64,000 bases of DNA from Enterococcus ureasiticus (GCF_001730285.1 NZ_MIJZ01000001.1:62001-126000), one strand, 5' to 3'. Numbered from the stretch's first letter, positions 1 to 7,652 are shown. Program-made: numbers and translations. The notes: generated by a model not told the origin, from the letters alone.

Positions 1-533
1 GAGTGATACTAGAAATTGTACCAGAAATCATGATTCCTTTGATTGGTAGTAAAGAAGAGATGGCGTGGTTAAGAGAACGCTTAGAACAAACGATCCAAAC
101 AATTTTTGTTAAAACCAACCAAGTCATTTCATACAAAATAGGCACCATGTTAGAGATACCAAGAGCTTGTTTAACAGCTGAAAAAATAGCAGAAGTTTCT
201 GATTTTTTCAGTTTTGGAACGAATGATTTAACACAATTAACTTATGGCTTTTCCCGTGACGATTCCGGTAAATTTATTGGAGCGTATCAAGAGAAGAAAT
301 TACTAAAAGAAGACCCTTTTCAGCATATTGATGAGGATGGCGTGGGTAGCTTGATGAAAATAGCTGTAGATAAAATCAGACATGTTGATCCATCAATTAC
401 AATTGGTGTTTGTGGTGAGGTTGGCGGAGATCCTCAGTCAATTCGTTTTTTGAAAAAAATTGGCGTGGATTATATCTCGTGTTCACCATATAGGATTCCA
501 GCAGCTATCTTGACGATTGCACAAGAGCAATAA
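1..533 (+). CDS. ppdK: Pyruvate, phosphate dikinase, C-terminal part
   Basis: The reading frame enters from the left edge, so only the last ~176 residues are present; the GTG at base 3 is not a real start. This is the C-terminal PEP/pyruvate-binding TIM-barrel domain of PPDK, which interconverts pyruvate + ATP + Pi with PEP + AMP + PPi in the cytoplasm. Seen: the GTNDLTQ motif followed by a GFSRDD stretch, the CGEVGGDP motif carrying the catalytic cysteine of the family, and the terminal SCSPYRIPAA motif usual at the end of PPDK. The related PTS enzyme I and PEP synthase share the barrel, but the GFSRDD and SCSP motifs favour PPDK. A terminator hairpin follows directly, so it is the last gene of its unit. 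Confidence 0.9.
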   Translation, partial: VILEIVPEIMIPLIGSKEEMAWLRERLEQTIQTIFVKTNQVISYKIGTMLEIPRACLTAEKIAEVSDFFSFGTNDLTQLTYGFSRDDSGKFIGAYQEKKLLKEDPFQHIDEDGVGSLMKIAVDKIRHVDPSITIGVCGEVGGDPQSIRFLKKIGVDYISCSPYRIPAAILTIAQEQ

Positions 534-547
534 AAAAATATTAGGTG

Positions 548-590
548 GACTAAAACGGTGCTTATATGGTGTTGTTTTAGTCTATTTTTA
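548..590 (+). terminator. Terminator after ppdK
   Basis: A 9-bp perfect stem (GACTAAAAC at 548-556 with GTTTTAGTC at 574-582) is followed by a T-rich tail, 15 bases after the dikinase stop codon. Confidence 0.75.
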
Positions 591-672
591 ATTTCTTTTT
601 TCTTAGTGTTCTGCTTTTTTTTCAGTAAATGTTATAATTTATTGGAAGTGGATCAAGAAAGAAGTGAACAAC

Positions 673-1779
673 ATGAATAAGCGATGGAAATGGTCTATTG
701 TAGGAGGAATGCTCCTTTTGCTTTTTATGCTTTTAAGTAGTTGGTTTTTTAACAAAGAAAATGGTCTTTTCGTAGAACATTTATCGGAAAGGCAAGCAAA
801 TAATCAGAAGGGGACGCTGTCGAAATCTGACAGTAAAAAGAATATCGATCAGCTAATCAAAGAGGCTCATTTTCAAGGTGCAGCTTTGTTGGTTAGCCAA
901 AATCAGATTTTTTATCAACAACATTTCGGGTATGCAGATGCGCAAAATAAGCGCCCAAATAAAATAGACGGTCTATTTCCAATTGCTTCCTTACAGAAAA
1001 TAATCACAGGGTCACTTATTTTAGAATTAGTGAAAGAAGGTAAACTAAAATTAGATACTACTTTAGATACTTTTTATCCAGAAATTAACTTGAGTCAGAC
1101 CATCACGATTCAACAATTGCTTGATCACAACTCTGGTATTCTTATGGATGAAGAGGAACCAGACAAGCTTTTGACAGATCAGGAAAGCCAGATAGATAAT
1201 GTTTTAGATTCCTTGTCTGTGGTCGGAAGTAAGGAATTTAATTATACGAATAGCAATTATACAATACTTGCTGGTATCCTCTCTAAACTCACAGGTCAAT
1301 CTTATGAGGAAGTTGTCCAAAGAAGAGTGATTGATAAGCTATCATTGAGCCATACTTATTTTTGGGATAACCTACCTAAAGATGAAATAATTCCAAAACC
1401 TTACTTTTATATGGATGAAGATTACCAAGCAGATCCGTTTCCGGCAAATGAAAAGCTATTCTCCAGTTTATTAGGCGCGGGCAACATGTATATGTCAACT
1501 GAGGATTTTTTGGTATTCATTCAAAGTTTAGCAAATGGAAAACTTTTTGAGCAAGCTGAATATGAAAAACTAGCAGGTGCTAAAGATGATGGGTATCAAA
1601 CAGGAATAATCTATTTTGATGATTTAAAATATTCAGAAGGTAGCTTAGGTGGATACGGTACAGTAATCTATGGTGATCAAGATAATAAAAATCTAGTGAT
1701 TCTTTTTGCCAATCAGCCAGCAAATGATGGTATGCGAGCATTAAGTGAAAAACTTTATAGTCAGCTGCTAAACAGGTAA
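673..1779 (+). CDS. Membrane-anchored serine hydrolase, beta-lactamase (class C) fold
   Basis: A 368-aa protein of the beta-lactamase-related family (penicillin-binding protein 4*/esterase EstB type). An N-terminal membrane helix (about residues 8-26, after a Lys/Arg-rich start) anchors it outside the cell. The active-site S-x-x-K is S106-L-Q-K109 and the Y-x-N motif is Y191-T-N193. A late Gly-rich strand (GGYGT) stands where the family has its third motif. The start is ATG 673, because the GTG at 664 sits directly against the AAGAAAG ribosome site. Members act as D,D-peptidases or esterases on cell-wall peptides or small esters; the substrate cannot be read from the sequence. It is a single gene between two terminators. 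Confidence 0.8.
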   Translation: MNKRWKWSIVGGMLLLLFMLLSSWFFNKENGLFVEHLSERQANNQKGTLSKSDSKKNIDQLIKEAHFQGAALLVSQNQIFYQQHFGYADAQNKRPNKIDGLFPIASLQKIITGSLILELVKEGKLKLDTTLDTFYPEINLSQTITIQQLLDHNSGILMDEEEPDKLLTDQESQIDNVLDSLSVVGSKEFNYTNSNYTILAGILSKLTGQSYEEVVQRRVIDKLSLSHTYFWDNLPKDEIIPKPYFYMDEDYQADPFPANEKLFSSLLGAGNMYMSTEDFLVFIQSLANGKLFEQAEYEKLAGAKDDGYQTGIIYFDDLKYSEGSLGGYGTVIYGDQDNKNLVILFANQPANDGMRALSEKLYSQLLNR

Positions 1780-1797
1780 GTGGCTATTTGTGAAAAT

Positions 1798-1830
1798 AAT
1801 GAAAAAGTGATAGGAAGTTTTTCATTTTTA
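1798..1830 (+). terminator. Terminator after the serine hydrolase
   Basis: A 9-bp perfect stem (AATGAAAAA 1798-1806 with TTTTTCATT 1818-1826) is followed by TTTA, 18 bases past the upstream stop codon. Confidence 0.5.
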
Positions 1831-1870
1831 TGCTATTATTTTTAATAAATCAATTGAAGAAGGTGAAGAG

Positions 1871-3172
1871 ATGCCACTATTATTTGGAACAGCAGAATTT
1901 AACGAACAAGAGCATTTAACGATCGGTGGTTGTGACACGGTTCGTTTAGCTGAGAAATATGGAACACCGTTATTTGTTTATGATGTTGCGCATATTCGAG
2001 AGCGTGCAAGAGGATTTAAACAAACATTCAACTCTTTAGGAGTAAAAAATAAGGTGATTTACGCAAGTAAAGCATTTTGTTGTTTAGCGATGTATAAACT
2101 TTTAGAAGAAGAAGAGCTAGGTTGTGATGTGGTTTCTGCTGGGGAAATCTATACGGCAATCAAAGGCGGCATGTCACCTGAAAATATCGAATTTCATGGA
2201 AATAATAAGACCAAAGAAGAACTTGCATATGCCGTTGAACAAGGTGTGGGTACGATCATTATCGATAATTTTTATGAGATCGACTTATTAAGTGCTGTTT
2301 TAAAAGAAGCTGGTAAGAAACAAAACGTCATGTTTCGTATTACACCAGGTGTGGATGCCGAAACCCATGAGTATATTTTAACTGGACAAGTTGATTCTAA
2401 ATTTGGTTTCGATGTGAACAGTGGACAAGCGACACAAGCACTAAAAAAAATCTTAGCAGATGAGCGTTTGGTTTTAAAAGGAGCCCATTGCCATATTGGG
2501 TCACAAATTTTTTCTGCTGAAGGATTTTTAGCAGCTGTCGAAAAAATGTTACTCATCTTAAATGAATGGAAAAAAGAGTTTGATTATACGGTCGATATTT
2601 TGAATATGGGTGGCGGATTTGGTGTGCAATACACAGAGGCTGACGATCCATTAGAGCCAGAAGCATTTGTTAACGCTATTGTAAATGCAGTAAAAGGTCA
2701 ATGCGAATTGCTAGATTACAGATTTCCAGAAATATGGATCGAACCTGGTCGCAGTATTATCGCTGAAGCTGGAACAACGATTTATACAGTTGGTGCACAA
2801 AAAATCATTCCTGATGTACGTCATTATGTATCAGTAGATGGTGGAATGGGTGATAATATTCGCCCAGCATTGTATGATGCAGTTTACGACGGATTTTTAG
2901 CAAACAGAATCAGTGCGGAAACGCCAGAAGAAATGAGAATTGTCGGTAAATATTGTGAATCAGGAGATATTTTAATCAAAAATATCGAGTTACCACCCAT
3001 GGAACCAGAAGATTTATTTGCTATGACAAGTACGGGTGCATATGGTTATTCAATGGCAAATAATTATAATCGTAACTTAAAACCCGCTGTTGTTTTTGTA
3101 GAAAATGGTCAGGATAAATTAGTGATTCGCCGAGAGACTTATGCAGATTTGATTTCATTAGATTGTGAGTAA
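1871..3172 (+). CDS. lysA: Diaminopimelate decarboxylase
   Basis: Meso-diaminopimelate decarboxylase (433 aa), a PLP enzyme that makes L-lysine in the last step of the DAP pathway. Fold type III alanine-racemase-like barrel: the PLP lysine lies in YASKAFCC near residue 66, followed by HCHIGSQ, the phosphate-binding GGGFG and EPGRS segments, then CESGD and the C-terminal GAYGYSMANNYN that completes the active site at the dimer interface. An AGAAGGTGAAGAG ribosome site precedes ATG 1871. It stands alone and is followed at once by repeat copy 1, whose hairpin probably ends its transcript. Enterococci use lysine in the peptidoglycan stem, which gives this biosynthetic gene a cell-wall role as well. 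Confidence 0.95.
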   Translation: MPLLFGTAEFNEQEHLTIGGCDTVRLAEKYGTPLFVYDVAHIRERARGFKQTFNSLGVKNKVIYASKAFCCLAMYKLLEEEELGCDVVSAGEIYTAIKGGMSPENIEFHGNNKTKEELAYAVEQGVGTIIIDNFYEIDLLSAVLKEAGKKQNVMFRITPGVDAETHEYILTGQVDSKFGFDVNSGQATQALKKILADERLVLKGAHCHIGSQIFSAEGFLAAVEKMLLILNEWKKEFDYTVDILNMGGGFGVQYTEADDPLEPEAFVNAIVNAVKGQCELLDYRFPEIWIEPGRSIIAEAGTTIYTVGAQKIIPDVRHYVSVDGGMGDNIRPALYDAVYDGFLANRISAETPEEMRIVGKYCESGDILIKNIELPPMEPEDLFAMTSTGAYGYSMANNYNRNLKPAVVFVENGQDKLVIRRETYADLISLDCE

Positions 3173-3280
3173 TAAACGATAGAGAGGATGGAACAGAGGG
3201 ATTGCTTTTGCTCCTATCGTTTATCCAGATTCCATGTGAGTGGGATATGACTCGAAGAGTCATGTCCTACTCACTTTTTG
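3172..3280 (+). repeat. Intergenic hairpin repeat, copy 1 (terminator of lysA)
   Basis: The first of four related intergenic elements (others near 49.6, 57.3 and 59.8 kb). It keeps a CGTTTATCCxGATTCC-like block and ends in an 18-bp hairpin (3236-3253 with 3257-3274, loop GAA). The hairpin is fully paired, two of the pairs being G-U, and is followed by TTTTTG. A smaller inverted repeat (TAAACGATAG 3172-3181 with CTATCGTTTA 3214-3223) lies upstream. Compared with copies 2 and 4 it lacks about 24 bases in its left half. Confidence 0.8.
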
Positions 3281-3362
3281 TTTTTAGTACATCCATACTT
3301 TTTTTCAAAAATAAGAGTATAATTAAATAAGGAGTCAAATTTTTAGAATTGAGGTGGAGTGC

Positions 3363-4331
3363 GTGAAGTGGATTGTATTGATCTTGGTTGTTTTATTGAT
3401 TTTGATTGTTGCAGTTTCTGTTTATGCAGCGAATTTTTTCCTAAATGTAGCACTTTTTAGAGATAATAATTGGTATGACAAGACAGGTCATAAAATGATG
3501 AATCCAGATAATTTCAATAAAGGAAAATCTCAATATGACCTTACTGAGGAGCAACAAATTCAACAAGGTGATCTTTTTTGGCAAGAAGCGTTTGCGAAAG
3601 ATCATTGGGTAGAAAAAGACGGAGAAAAATTGTACAGCCGATTGATCAGGCCACATCCTGAAAGTAAAAAATGGGTAATTTGTGTTCATGGTTATCGTTC
3701 ATATGGTAAGCGCGATATGGCTTATGTTGCATCAAGGTTTTCTGAACAGCAGTATAATATTTTAGTTCCAGATTTAAGAGCGCATGGCAAAAGTACAGGA
3801 AATGTGATTGGAATGGGCTGGCTGGACCGTTTAGACTTATTAATATGGATCCAAGAAGTCCTTGTAATTGAACCTGCAGCTGAAATCATTCTGTTTGGGG
3901 GATCGATGGGAGCGGCAACGGTGATGATGACAAGTGGCGAATCATTACCCGATAATATCAAAGGTCTAGTTGTAGATTGTGGCTATTCATCTGTCTACAG
4001 CGAGTTTGGTGCTATGCTACAATCGGCATTCAAGTTACCAGCGTTTCCTATATTGACGATTGCAGATGGCTTGGCTAAAAAGAAAGTTGGCTACTCATTG
4101 AAAGAGGCTTCCTCCGTAGCTCAGTTGGCTAAAAATGATTTGCCGACGCTGTTTATTCATGGTACCGGTGATAAATTTGTTCCTCATCAAATGCTTTATG
4201 AAAATATGGAAGCAACGAATGGTGTAAAAGAAAGTTTGATTATTGAAAAAGCACCTCATTTATCTTCATTTATTTATGAGCCAGAGCATTATTTTGACAC
4301 TGTTTTTGAATTTGTTCATCGTTATTGTTAA
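3363..4331 (+). CDS. Membrane-anchored alpha/beta hydrolase
   Basis: A 322-aa serine hydrolase with one N-terminal membrane helix (first ~25 residues) and an extracellular alpha/beta-hydrolase domain. The likely triad is S181 in GGSMGA, D270 in HGTGDKFVP and H299 in KAPHLS. The start is GTG 3363, because GAGGTGG at 3351-3357 is well placed for it; the upstream GTG at 3354 lies inside that ribosome site. Related proteins (Bacillus YqkD group) are annotated only as hydrolases or putative esterases. It is followed after 15 bases by two small membrane transporter subunits, so all three are probably co-transcribed, which hints at work on an envelope lipid or a hydrophobic compound. That link is inference. 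Confidence 0.75.
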   Translation: MKWIVLILVVLLILIVAVSVYAANFFLNVALFRDNNWYDKTGHKMMNPDNFNKGKSQYDLTEEQQIQQGDLFWQEAFAKDHWVEKDGEKLYSRLIRPHPESKKWVICVHGYRSYGKRDMAYVASRFSEQQYNILVPDLRAHGKSTGNVIGMGWLDRLDLLIWIQEVLVIEPAAEIILFGGSMGAATVMMTSGESLPDNIKGLVVDCGYSSVYSEFGAMLQSAFKLPAFPILTIADGLAKKKVGYSLKEASSVAQLAKNDLPTLFIHGTGDKFVPHQMLYENMEATNGVKESLIIEKAPHLSSFIYEPEHYFDTVFEFVHRYC

Positions 4332-4346
4332 GAAAGGGGAAATCAT

Positions 4347-4715
4347 GTGGATGCTAAAAATAAACAACAGAAGTTAAGTTTAGGGATTATCTTGATTTTG
4401 ATTGCGGCTACCTTGAGTAGTTTAGGTCAATTAGCATGGAAATTTGGTGCTGATGGAACCGGAAGTTATGCGATCCTTCTTTATGCAATCGGTTTTTTAG
4501 CTGCAGGAGCGGGGATGTTTTTTATGATGGCGGCCTTCCGTTATGGTGAAGTGTCCATTTTACAACCGATGATGAGTTTGGGGTTTGCTTTGTCGATTGT
4601 TTTAGGGGCATTATTTTTGAATGAAAGTATTACGTGGTATAAATTACTTGGAACAGGTTTTATTATTGCAGGTTCGATCCTTTTAGGCATTGAAGGAAAC
4701 GAGGAGACGGTATGA
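4347..4715 (+). CDS. Small multidrug-resistance/EamA-type membrane protein, subunit 1
   Basis: A 122-aa hydrophobic protein with four predicted membrane helices, the size and pattern of one SMR-type subunit (related in shape to ArnE/ArnF and EmrE). It starts at GTG 4347 behind an AAAGGGG ribosome site with seven bases of spacing; the nearby ATG is in another frame. A conserved late segment carrying a Glu (LNESITWYK) sits where SMR/EamA domains place the third to fourth helix transition. Its stop overlaps the start of the next gene (ATGA), so the two are translationally coupled and probably form a heterodimer. Such pairs flip or export lipids, cations or small metabolites; the substrate is unknown. 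Confidence 0.7.
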   Translation: MDAKNKQQKLSLGIILILIAATLSSLGQLAWKFGADGTGSYAILLYAIGFLAAGAGMFFMMAAFRYGEVSILQPMMSLGFALSIVLGALFLNESITWYKLLGTGFIIAGSILLGIEGNEETV

Positions 4716-5059
4716 TCGATTATGCAGCAATTTTGATGATTCTGGTCATTACAACTTTTTCTGGAAGTGCAGGTGCTTTGGCTTTGAAAAAAGGAATGAA
4801 TGATCTTCCTCAATTAAGCCTTAAGTTGGTGTTGAAGAATGGTTGGATTTATTTGGGATCGTTCCTATACATTTTAAGTGCGGTAACTAATATTGTTTTA
4901 TTAAAATTTTTAGACTATTCAATCGCATTTCCAATGACATCATTGACGTATGTTTGGACTGTTATTATTAGTTACTTTATTTTTAAAGAAAAACTGAGTG
5001 TTCGAAAAGTTTTAGCTGTAATTTTAATTATCATTGGCGTTTTTATTATCAGCCAATAA
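4712..5059 (+). CDS. Small multidrug-resistance/EamA-type membrane protein, subunit 2
   Basis: A 115-aa protein with four predicted membrane helices, partner of the gene it overlaps by four bases. It shows the family layout: a short first helix with small residues, a GALALKKG motif, and the PMTSLTYVW then FKEKLS segments typical of EamA/SMR half-transporters. The two subunits differ clearly in sequence, which favours a fixed heterodimer with opposite topology over a simple duplication. No terminator lies directly behind it, so the small gene at 5127 could still be in the same transcript. What it carries is not known. Confidence 0.7.
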   Translation: MIDYAAILMILVITTFSGSAGALALKKGMNDLPQLSLKLVLKNGWIYLGSFLYILSAVTNIVLLKFLDYSIAFPMTSLTYVWTVIISYFIFKEKLSVRKVLAVILIIIGVFIISQ

Positions 5060-5126
5060 AGCATGTGATTGGTAATGAAATCATTCTAGTTGTACTATAG
5101 ATTTATAAACAACAGGAGGGATTACG

Positions 5127-5237
5127 ATGACCGTCAAATCAAAAGGAATCGATAAAATCAAATTATTGCAGGCCGTAACAACAATCGTGACAGGAATCTT
5201 TATGTTGAACGCAGTATTGAAAGCAAGCAAAAAATAA
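5127..5237 (+). CDS. 36-aa small protein, probably membrane-associated
   Basis: A short frame of 36 codons behind an excellent ribosome site (CAGGAGGG, six bases before ATG). The product begins MTVKSKGIDKIK, then has a hydrophobic stretch of about 18 residues (LLQAVTTIVTGIFMLNAVL) and ends in KASKK, so a single amphipathic or membrane helix flanked by lysines is likely. A strong terminator follows within 20 bases, which together with the ribosome site argues for a real gene. I do not recognise a family. A toxin of a type I system is possible, but no antisense RNA promoter was identified. Confidence 0.6.
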   Translation: MTVKSKGIDKIKLLQAVTTIVTGIFMLNAVLKASKK

Positions 5238-5252
5238 ATGCGTGTACTCGTA

Positions 5253-5303
5253 AGTGTTACTGCCAATGTTCTTTACAAGAGCATCGGCAGTAATACTTTT
5301 TTT
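5253..5303 (+). terminator. Terminator after the 36-aa gene
   Basis: A 13-bp stem (AAGTGTTACTGCC at 5253-5265 with GGCAGTAATACTT at 5286-5298, one G-U pair) runs into seven T residues. Confidence 0.9.
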
Positions 5304-5402
5304 GTGCCCAAAAATAAGTTGGGAGACTTTTAAAAGGTCGCTCTAGTTGCAACACTATATACTTAAATAAAGTAAGTAAGTCAATCCGAAGGAGGTAAAA
5401 TA

Positions 5403-5483
5403 ATGAATAAACAACTGAAAATCTTACTGTTTATCATAGTGATGTTGGCACTTTTATCAGGATGCGTAATTGTGCGGATGTAA
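5403..5483 (+). CDS. 26-aa lipobox peptide (pheromone-like signal peptide)
   Basis: A 26-codon frame preceded by AAGGAGGTAAAATA. The product is a complete lipoprotein signal peptide (MNKQLK, a hydrophobic core, lipobox LLSG-C) but only five residues follow the cysteine before the stop. In enterococci, sex pheromones are the seven or eight residues before the lipobox cysteine of lipoprotein signal peptides, and the inhibitor iAD1 is made from a 22-aa signal-like peptide. The matching segment here would be VMLALLSG. Its stop codon TAA overlaps the AAGGAGGG ribosome site of the next lipoprotein gene, so it could also be a coupled leader. Gene status is well supported by the ribosome site; the pheromone role is inference. 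Confidence 0.6.
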   Translation: MNKQLKILLFIIVMLALLSGCVIVRM

Positions 5484-5494
5484 GGAGGGAAGAA

Positions 5495-5932
5495 ATGAAA
5501 AAAATGATCGTTTTAATATTTTTTTGCTTATTTATATTGTCTGGATGCAAGATTGAATGTAATAGCCCCCAAAGTGCCAGAGATGATAATTACGGAGTGA
5601 ATCCTGGAAGTAGCTATAGTAGTGAGAGTAGTGGTGATGATAAAACAAGCGATACCCTTGTCTCAAAAACAGGTACAGGAGATGAGGTCATTACGAATTT
5701 GCCTTTTAAAAAAGGACCTATTGTTATTGCACTCAAGCATGATGGACAAGCAAAATTTACTGTAAAAATGTTAGATAGTAATGGTACTGTCGTAGCAACT
5801 TTAGTTGATAAAACGGGTAGTTATTCAGGGAAAGTTATTGTTCAAATTCCAAAAGATGCGGATAATTATATTCTGGAAATACGAGCAGATGGCAAGTGGC
5901 AAACAGAGACTTCGAAAGCGGATGTGTATTAG
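5495..5932 (+). CDS. Small lipoprotein of unknown function
   Basis: A 145-aa secreted lipoprotein. The signal peptide MKKMIVLIFFCLFILSG ends in lipobox ILSG-C (Cys18), after which the protein would be lipidated and held on the outer face of the membrane. A Ser/Gly/Asn-rich linker (about residues 25-60) is followed by a compact domain of about 80 residues rich in beta strands. The start is ATG 5495, 11 bases after an AAGGAGGG site that overlaps the stop of the preceding peptide gene; the longer frame upstream starts inside that gene and is rejected. The domain has the look of a small beta-sandwich, but I cannot name the family. Cotranscription with the 26-aa lipobox peptide is very likely. Confidence 0.75.
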   Translation: MKKMIVLIFFCLFILSGCKIECNSPQSARDDNYGVNPGSSYSSESSGDDKTSDTLVSKTGTGDEVITNLPFKKGPIVIALKHDGQAKFTVKMLDSNGTVVATLVDKTGSYSGKVIVQIPKDADNYILEIRADGKWQTETSKADVY

Positions 5933-6053
5933 AAGAATATTGTTGTTAATTAGAAAAAATAGTACTGGAAATATTAACTGTAGAAGTGTTCTGTTATTTA
6001 GAGCATTTCTATTTTTATTTATGCTAACAGTTTATTTATAATATTTATTGATG

Positions 6054-6082
6054 TTTACATAGTATATATAGTTATGTATAAT
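6054..6082 (+). promoter_or_regulatory. Orphan sigma-A promoter
   Basis: TTTACA (6054-6059), exactly 17 bases, then TATAAT (6077-6082). No gene lies downstream on this strand before the antisense end of the MIP18-family gene at 6261. Confidence 0.55.
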
Positions 6083-6206
6083 TTACTTTGAGTAAGGTTG
6101 TTTTCCGATGTTGGCTAACTGGCATAGTGAAATACTTCTGCGATAAAATAAAGTAATCTGCTCAATTAGATATCCGTGGTATAGATATTCTAAATAAAAC
6201 GAAAAA

Positions 6207-6241
6207 AGAGTCAGGGCAATCATTTTCATTACCCTAACTCT
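6207..6241 (-). terminator. Terminator of the MIP18-family gene
   Basis: AGAGTCAGGG (6207-6216) pairs with CCCTAACTCT (6232-6241). On the minus strand the stem is followed by a run of T, 20 bases past the stop of the minus-strand gene. Confidence 0.75.
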
Positions 6242-6260
6242 CGCAAATTTCTATTAAAAA

Positions 6261-6602
6261 TTATCGAATACCCAAAGCAATCCGAGCATAACGTGACATT
6301 TTATCGGTAGTCCAAGCGGGATACCAGACCAATTTTACTTCTGGGTTTTTCACTTCTGGAATTTCTTTTAACGCTTCATGGATCTGTTCAGTAAGAACAT
6401 CAGCTAATGGGCAGCCCATAGTAGTTAAAGTCATTTTGATAACAGTATCACCATTTTGCGCGAATTCAACTTCATAAATCAATCCTAAATTAACGATATC
6501 GATTCCAAGTTCGGGATCGATTACTGTTTCTAGCGCTGTTAAAATTTGTTCTTTGATATCTTCAATCTCTTCAGCAGACCATTCTTGATTTGTTTCAGTC
6601 AT
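6261..6602 (-). CDS. MIP18/DUF59-family iron-sulfur assembly protein
   Basis: A 113-aa cytoplasmic protein of the MIP18 (DUF59, SufT/YitW/PaaD) family, which helps mature or deliver Fe-S clusters. Seen: the DPELGIDIVNLGLIY block near residues 33-47, the TTMGCPL motif with the single conserved cysteine, and the C-terminal PAWTTDKMSRYAR that defines the YitW-like branch. Length is normal. A GGAGT ribosome site precedes ATG at 6602 on the minus strand. It is monocistronic with its own terminator. The exact client proteins cannot be told from sequence. Confidence 0.85.
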   Translation of the reverse strand: MTETNQEWSAEEIEDIKEQILTALETVIDPELGIDIVNLGLIYEVEFAQNGDTVIKMTLTTMGCPLADVLTEQIHEALKEIPEVKNPEVKLVWYPAWTTDKMSRYARIALGIR

Positions 6603-6787
6603 TGTATCTACTCCTTTTTTGTAGTCGTCCGATGACTCTAAACGAATCGCTCGTATGAGCCGTAAGGCACTCTTTTACAGTTTGTTCTTTTCATATGATA
6701 CCTTTTTTTAAATACTTTGTAAATGAGAATCTTTTTCAATGAAGTCGTGTCGATAAGCGGAGTTGATCAATGGTGATAGACGATATT

Positions 6788-7354
6788 CTAAAATTGCATA
6801 GTAAAAAGCATCAGCTCATTTTCAGTTGCATTAAGAATATTATGTTGGGTAAAAGCTTCTAAAAATATGGCATCCCCTTCATGTAAGATAAGTACCTCAT
6901 CTTTTAGCTCGATAGTTGCTTCACCTTTAATTACGTAATTGATTTCACAAAGATTGTGAGCAATTTTTTTACCGCTAGAGGATGATTGAGCATCAATATA
7001 AATTTTTGAGATGACCATATTGTTTGTATGTACGGGTAAATTGAACAAAGTATCATAGTAAGTTGAGTTTGTTTGCCAAGGATTATAAATTGTACCAGAA
7101 GAGTTTCGAATTACTTTGTAACCATTTTCTGAGGTTTCATTATCTGGAATAACTTGAGGTGCTTCATTCGCTAAAAGTGAAGCAACAGTGACTTCTAGTG
7201 CATCGGCGATTTTTCTAAGAGCTTCAAGCGAAGGGCGATTTATACCACGTTCGATTTGTGATAAGAAGCTTGCAGAGTAGCCTGTCTTTTCGCCAAGTTC
7301 AGTTAAAGTGATCTTTTTTTCTTTCCTTAAAAGCTTAATTTTTCTAAATTCCAT
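6788..7354 (-). CDS. XRE-type regulator with C-terminal cupin domain
   Basis: A 188-aa transcription factor. Residues 1-65 form an XRE helix-turn-helix (LTELGEKTGYSASFLSQIERG), and about 105-188 form a small-ligand-binding cupin barrel with the usual LHEGDAIFLEA turn. This HTH plus cupin layout is typical of regulators of amino-acid, peptide or polyamine catabolism. It starts at 7354 behind AAAGGACGG. It is divergent from the epimerase/transglutaminase/OppA operon across 298 bases, so control of that operon is the natural guess; its ligand could be a dipeptide or amino acid taken up by the operon. Function by context is inference; the domain assignment is firm. Confidence 0.85.
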   Translation of the reverse strand: MEFRKIKLLRKEKKITLTELGEKTGYSASFLSQIERGINRPSLEALRKIADALEVTVASLLANEAPQVIPDNETSENGYKVIRNSSGTIYNPWQTNSTYYDTLFNLPVHTNNMVISKIYIDAQSSSSGKKIAHNLCEINYVIKGEATIELKDEVLILHEGDAIFLEAFTQHNILNATENELMLFTMQF

Positions 7355-7470
7355 CTACAGCCGTCCTTTGTTTAGAGTCCTTTTTTCATTCATATTATCT
7401 CGGATTCGTTACAAAATTACAAGTACTTGGTATTTGATTAAAAAAAACACATCTAAATCTCATTATTATA

Positions 7471-7499
7471 TTGACATTTACATAGAGTAAACTTAAAAT
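7471..7499 (+). promoter_or_regulatory. Promoter of the dipeptide-epimerase operon
   Basis: A consensus TTGACA (7471-7476), 17 bases, TAAAAT (7494-7499). The predicted leader of about 145 bases contains a 10-bp perfect inverted repeat (ATGTTTATTA 7554-7563 with TAATAAACAT 7598-7607) without a T-run. Confidence 0.75.
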
Positions 7500-7652
7500 T
7501 GTAACCAATAATTCAAATTTTGTGGTAAAGTTTAATTCAAAATTAAAAAAAGGATGTTTATTATTTCTTTTAGATATAATTATTTTTGATAGGTGAGTAA
7601 TAAACATAAAAATGAGTGTTGATATAAATCAAATACTATTGGGGGAAATGAA

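Larger units (their letters stand above)
5933..6260. other. Gene-free stretch with an orphan promoter
   Basis: These 328 bases separate two convergent genes. They hold the promoter at 6054-6082 and the hairpin at 6207-6241. No frame with a ribosome site longer than a dozen codons was found. The part from about 6090 to 6200 could be a small untranslated RNA. Confidence 0.5.

Noticed and set aside
1780-1870. Lysine riboswitch before lysA
   Set aside because: The gap is only 91 bases and is filled by the upstream terminator and ribosome site; the large L-box fold cannot fit.
5805-6041. Plus-strand frame of 78 codons
   Set aside because: It starts inside the lipoprotein gene in another frame and has no ribosome site; only its tail leaves the gene.
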